Below are positions 5,934 to 9,013 of a stretch of 9,013 bases of DNA, one piece after another. The stretch lies in the NCBI GenBank assembly GCA_910585855.1, contig CAJUGZ010000175.1, forward strand, positions 1 through 9,013, read 5' to 3'. Position 1 is the first letter of the stretch. Every line of letters starts with the position of its first letter. A program made the position numbers and the translations under genes. This DNA comes from an uncultured Lachnospiraceae bacterium. GTDB lineage: Bacteria; Bacillota_A; Clostridia; Lachnospirales; Lachnospiraceae. The notes under the pieces were generated by a model, which worked only from the letters and a program-made list of their open reading frames with translations, made no database searches and had not been told where the DNA came from.

Positions 5934-6658
5934 AAATAATCCGAAACGAAAAACTAAAAACACTAAAAGGCAAAAAAAAAATACAGTATATCTGGGATTA
6001 CTACAAGCTTCCGCTTGTAATCCTAGGCATACTGCTGTATATTTTCGGCTATATATCCTATAACCGTTTTTCCTATAAAGATACCATATTATACATGGCA
6101 CTGGTCAATGTAAACGCCGGTGAAACCCTGACAAAAGAACTCAGCACAGATTTTTTGGACTACCAAAATCTAAATCCCTCTAAAAACAAATTAGAACTGT
6201 ATACCGGGCTGTATCTGACAGACAATGAACAAAGCGATTATTATCCATACACATATGCCTCCCGTATAAAAATTCTTGCAACTATTGACGGGAAACTGTT
6301 AGATGTCGTTCTTATGAACAAAGAAGCGTTTGATGCATTCTCACAAAACGGCTATCTATATGACTTAGAAGAGCTTCTCTGTCAGACAGACAGCCTCTTA
6401 TACCATACAGTCCAATCCGACCTTGCTACCAATATCTTTATACTCGAAGACAATGCAGCCGAATGTCAGCTGGATCCTTCTGTTTCCTACTATGCCCTAA
6501 CAGAAGAACACTACTACGGAATGGATCTGTCCCGTACAGAATTTATCGGCAGTGCCGGATTTAAAGAACCAGTCTATCTTGGCATTATCGCAAATTCACC
6601 ACATGTGGACACTGCCATAGCCTATATAAAATATCTGTTCTCTAAAACAATATATTAA
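5930..6658 (+). CDS. Unrecognised membrane-anchored protein with SBP-like outer domain
   Basis: 242 residues, family not recognised by name. A strongly basic N-terminus (MKIIRNEKLKTLKGKKK) and one membrane helix at about 28-46 (LPLVILGILLYIFGY) predict a cytoplasmic N-tail and a roughly 195-residue outer domain. That domain carries two stretches that resemble solute-binding proteins: residues 112-149, KILATIDGKLLDVVLMNKEAF then G-Y-L-Y-D-L-E-E-L, like the K-x-x-A..G-x-x-D-V-x-x...F...G-x-L-x-D-L pattern, and the C-terminal segment 211-237 (VYLGIIANSPHVDTAIAYIK), like the closing lobe segment. It is shorter than a full binding protein and has no lipobox. The start overlaps the yesL stop as ATGA, so the two products are probably made together. 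A role as membrane-tethered sensor or accessory binding subunit for the importer is conjecture. Confidence 0.8.
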   Translation: MKIIRNEKLKTLKGKKKIQYIWDYYKLPLVILGILLYIFGYISYNRFSYKDTILYMALVNVNAGETLTKELSTDFLDYQNLNPSKNKLELYTGLYLTDNEQSDYYPYTYASRIKILATIDGKLLDVVLMNKEAFDAFSQNGYLYDLEELLCQTDSLLYHTVQSDLATNIFILEDNAAECQLDPSVSYYALTEEHYYGMDLSRTEFIGSAGFKEPVYLGIIANSPHVDTAIAYIKYLFSKTIY

Positions 6659-6679
6659 GAAAGGAAAAAGAAACTTCCA

Positions 6680-7666
6680 ATGAAAAAAGAAACTTCTGAA
6701 CCAACAATGAAAGATGTAGCAAGAGAAGCTGGGGTTTCCCTTGGTACTGTATCGAAAGTCGTCAACGGTCTGCCTGTCGGCAGCTCTTACAAAACTCGAG
6801 TGGAAAAAGCCATTCAAAAATTAAATTATCAGGTAAACAGCTATGCACAAGGGCTTCGTTCCGATAAAACCCGCACTATCGTTCTTCTGATTCCCAATAC
6901 AAAAGAACCCTTTTATGCTGCTCTTACCTATCATATCAATCTGGCACTTTTACAGCAAAATTACCGGATGCTGCTCTGTTCTACTGATTATGATTCCGGT
7001 TTAGAACAGGAATATATCACAATGGCACAACAAAACAAAGTAGACGGCATTATCGGACTAACGTATAATCCCGATCTGATCATCAGCAAACATATTCCTT
7101 TTGTATCAATCGACCGCTGTATCCGATCGGATATCCCCTGTGTATCCTGCGACAACTTTGCCGGAGGACAGCTTGCTGCCGAAAAACTGTCGGAACTTGG
7201 CTGCAAAAATGTTGCCTTTCTGCGCAAAGGATCTTCTTTAAACAACGAACCAAACAAACGAAAAGCAGGCTTTGAAAATGGCTGCCTCTCCCATGGCATC
7301 CACTATGAAATGAAAATCCTAAACGATCACGAACCATATACCGAATTTGAAAATTTCCTTACTGAACATATAACAGACGGGCATTTATCCTTTGACGGCA
7401 TATTCTGCGTAACGGACGGACTTGCTTATTTTATACTAAAACTACTGCACAAATTAAATCAAAAAGTTCCTAAAGACGTTCAGCTTATCGGCTTTGACGG
7501 CATACAATACTTTGGCAGTGACTACATATGCTCTACCATTGTACAGCCAATATCCAATATAGCAAACATGTGTGTCAAACTTATACTGGACGAAACCTCA
7601 TCGGAAAAATCCGCACTGATTTGTCTTCCTGTTACTTATGCATATGGCGGAACTACTTTAAGTTAA
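6680..7666 (+). CDS. LacI/GalR-family transcriptional regulator (second copy)
   Basis: A 328-residue regulator, last of the four-gene operon, 21 nt after the preceding gene, with a GAAAGGAAAAAG ribosome binding site. The HTH is at about 9-30 (TMKDVAREAGVSLGTVSKVV) and the canonical hinge motif follows: Tyr50, Asn53, Ala56, Leu59 in YQVNSYAQGLRSDKTRTI. The effector domain begins with IVLLIPNTKEPFYAAL (67-82) and includes VDGIIGL, FVSIDR, a DNFAGGQLAAEKL segment (158-170) and VPKDVQLIGFDGIQYF (263-278), all standard for the family. It is clearly divergent from the first copy in the HTH and linker, so not a recent duplicate. Co-transcription with the first regulator means both are made together; whether they act on the same or different operators cannot be told. 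No terminator is visible after it in the 34 nt before the convergent pseudogene. Confidence 0.93.
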   Translation: MKKETSEPTMKDVAREAGVSLGTVSKVVNGLPVGSSYKTRVEKAIQKLNYQVNSYAQGLRSDKTRTIVLLIPNTKEPFYAALTYHINLALLQQNYRMLLCSTDYDSGLEQEYITMAQQNKVDGIIGLTYNPDLIISKHIPFVSIDRCIRSDIPCVSCDNFAGGQLAAEKLSELGCKNVAFLRKGSSLNNEPNKRKAGFENGCLSHGIHYEMKILNDHEPYTEFENFLTEHITDGHLSFDGIFCVTDGLAYFILKLLHKLNQKVPKDVQLIGFDGIQYFGSDYICSTIVQPISNIANMCVKLILDETSSEKSALICLPVTYAYGGTTLS

Positions 7667-7700
7667 TCATTTTAAGCCTTACAAAATAGAATAACAACAC

Positions 7701-8917
7701 CTATCCTATCAAACACTCTTTCCCCGAAAAGCAAACCCATGATAAAACCTCTCTGGTTCTGCATATTCCGACGGTTTATTTCCTGTATCAAAACTACTGA
7801 ACGTTGCAAGTGCTACCCGATTCATATACCGATTCATTGCTTTCTTATCATTTAACAACAAAGCCTTAATAAAATCATTATAAGCTGTTTCCGCTTCCCC
7901 GCCAAACCACCCTTTTACCATATCCGAAAACATACTTTCTACTTCCATATTGGTCAGCCGCAAAGTATATACTTTCTTCATCAATCTTCCGGCAAATTCT
8001 AATTTTTCCACCTTAAGATACCCTGTCGCCAATAACAAACTCCAAACCGCATTTGCATTTCCATCCAGTTGACTAAACACAATCTGCTCATCCATCTCAG
8101 CAGTAAAACTTTTCCCTTTCAAAAGTTCTTCCATTGTTTGTTTAATACCAGAATTTCCTTTTTGTATCAATGAATTTACCAGCCCGTTTCCACTTGTATT
8201 TGACCAATAAGTATCATATTTCCCTTTTTTCTTAATAAAGGATGCAATCGACCATGGATTATAAATATCCGTATATCTTCCAAAAGTAAATCCGTCATAC
8301 CATTCCTTTACGCCCTGTTTTTCTTTTCCAAGTCCAGCTTCATCAAGTGCATAAAAAACTTCTTCCTGCGTAAATCCAAAATAGGATGCATATTCCTCGG
8401 ATGTTGTAGTTACAACTTCAAGATTATTTAAATCAGAAAAGATACTCTCTTTAGAAATTCTTGTAATACCAGTAATAATGGCACGATAAATATGATCGTT
8501 TGTTTTAAATGTAGCATTAAAAAAATTTCTAAAAAAATCAACCGCTTCGTTCCAATTACCAGCAATCCATAACTCCTGCATCGGCGTATCATATTCATCC
8601 AATAAAATAATCGCCTTTTTCCCATAATATCTCTCCAGATAAAAACAAAGGCTATTGATAGCTGTATACGCCGTATCATCATCCATATCTTTATTTACCG
8701 ATAAAAAATACGCCCTGTCCTCCTCGTCAAACCGCTCTGACCATATCATCTCCTTATAACTTTTATATACATTGGCAATCATTTTTTTAACTGCCGTTTT
8801 TACTCCCTGAATCTTTCCTGTTTTAACAGATGCAAAACTCATAAAAATTACCGGATATGTTCCTTGAAGCTGTCTGTACATTTCCTCATTCCATGTTATC
8901 AATTTTATTAAAAGCAT
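7701..8917 (-). pseudogene. Decayed AAA-ATPase-like / PD-(D/E)XK nuclease family gene
   Basis: An open frame of 402 codons (7709-8917) from the AAA-ATPase-like (PF09820) plus C-terminal PD-(D/E)XK (DUF1703, PF08011) family, common in gut Clostridia and Bacteroidetes; function poorly known. Preserved parts: YPVIFMSF (about 21-28), Walker B region AIILLDEYDTPMQEL, the ITRISKESIFSDLNNLEV block, WYDGFTFGR and FSSFDTG...SEYAEPERFYHGF. Three lesions are visible. The N-terminus lacks the roughly 75-80 residues with Walker A (FTRPRRFGK in relatives), and an in-frame stop lies at 8936-8938. FYHGF is joined directly to the family's terminal AFRGKSV, so the nuclease domain with its E-x-K motif is gone. 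After V, one T is missing: restoring it gives V-L-I-G-stop (TAG at 7701-7703), the usual family ending. No good ribosome binding site precedes the ATG. Lesion assignments rest on my memory of the family. Confidence 0.85.
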
Positions 8918-9013
8918 TATAATAAATAAAATATTTTAATAAAATTTGTTTGCCAGTCAATGCACTCTATATAGAAGCTGCATTTACTCTGACTGGATGT
9001 AACACCACACCCT
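8918..9013. other. Gene-free right edge with AT-rich tract
   Basis: The stretch 8900-8950 is almost pure A/T and marks the point where the pseudogene loses similarity to its family. Beyond it are the inverted repeat at 8953-8996 and 17 bases to the edge. One minus-strand frame stays open from the edge to about 8918 (31 codons), but it has no recognisable product. Confidence 0.4.
8953..8996. repeat. Imperfect inverted repeat (CCAGTCA-ATGCA ... TGCAT-TGACTGG)
   Basis: Outer arms CCAGTCA (8953-8959) and TGACTGG (8990-8996) are perfect over 7 bp. Inner arms ATGCA (8960-8964) and TGCAT (8979-8983) add 5 bp, with a 6-nt bulge TTACTC on the right side. The apical segment contains its own palindrome TCTATATAGA (8966-8975). 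It lies just outside the truncated end of the pseudogene. It could be an element end, a terminator for a leftward transcript (T-rich DNA follows to the left) or a cruciform. The type cannot be decided. Confidence 0.5.

Noticed and set aside
5686..6063. 125-codon plus-strand frame across the yesL end
   Set aside because: Out-of-frame shadow of yesL and the next gene, which both have clear coding signatures.
7667..7700. Possible bidirectional terminator between the second lacI gene and the pseudogene
   Set aside because: No stem of useful length followed by a T-run on either strand.
8..9013. AGGGTGTG near both window edges as terminal repeats
   Set aside because: Short match (8 bp) in inverted arrangement at arbitrary window borders; no element structure between them.
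1..9013. CRISPR array, prophage or defence island
   Set aside because: No regular spaced repeats, cas, phage structural or integrase genes; the only nuclease-family gene is a pseudogene.

Overview
The window looks like a chromosomal piece of a low-GC Gram-positive gut-type bacterium, most likely a Lachnospiraceae/Clostridia member. The evidence is AT-rich intergenic DNA, strong AGGAGG-type ribosome binding sites, an LplABC-type sugar importer with its two permeases and lipoprotein, a YesL (DUF624) membrane protein, and a decayed 'AAA-ATPase-like plus PD-(D/E)XK' gene of the kind common in Lachnospiraceae. This taxonomic call is an inference from gene families and style; no rRNA or marker gene is present.

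Layout. Bases 1-303 hold no convincing protein. They carry a GC-richer block (about 49% over 1-240, against about 32% for 241-300) that, read on the minus strand, has a promoter-like sequence (250-278), several nested stems including an 11-bp stem with three G-U pairs, and a hairpin followed by eight T (15-38). I call this a candidate structured non-coding RNA. Bases 304-3863 (minus) are a three-gene importer operon, transcribed permease (LplB type), permease (LplC type), solute-binding lipoprotein (LplA type). Bases 3864-4189 are a divergent control region with a near-perfect sigma-A promoter to the right, a weaker one to the left, repeated TTTTTACATTTG boxes touching both -35 elements, and a LacI-style CG-centred palindrome. 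Bases 4190-7666 (plus) are a tight operon: LacI-family regulator, YesL, an unrecognised single-pass membrane protein with a solute-binding-protein-like outer domain, and a second LacI-family regulator. Bases 7701-8917 (minus) are a pseudogene of the AAA-ATPase-like/PD-(D/E)XK family with three separate lesions. Bases 8918-9013 contain an inverted repeat and no gene I can support.

How the genes may work together. The importer takes up an oligosaccharide or related glycan ligand, delivered by the lipoprotein; its substrate cannot be read from the sequence. No ATPase gene lies in the window, as is usual for this family, which uses a shared MsmX-type ATPase encoded elsewhere. The divergent operon probably supplies local regulation (two LacI proteins) and accessory membrane functions (YesL and the SBP-like anchored protein). 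No glycosidase or metabolic enzyme is present to name the pathway.

The parts most worth a second look are the candidate RNA at the left edge, the membrane-tethered SBP-like protein linked to YesL between two LacI regulators, and the unusually readable decay of the ATPase/nuclease gene.
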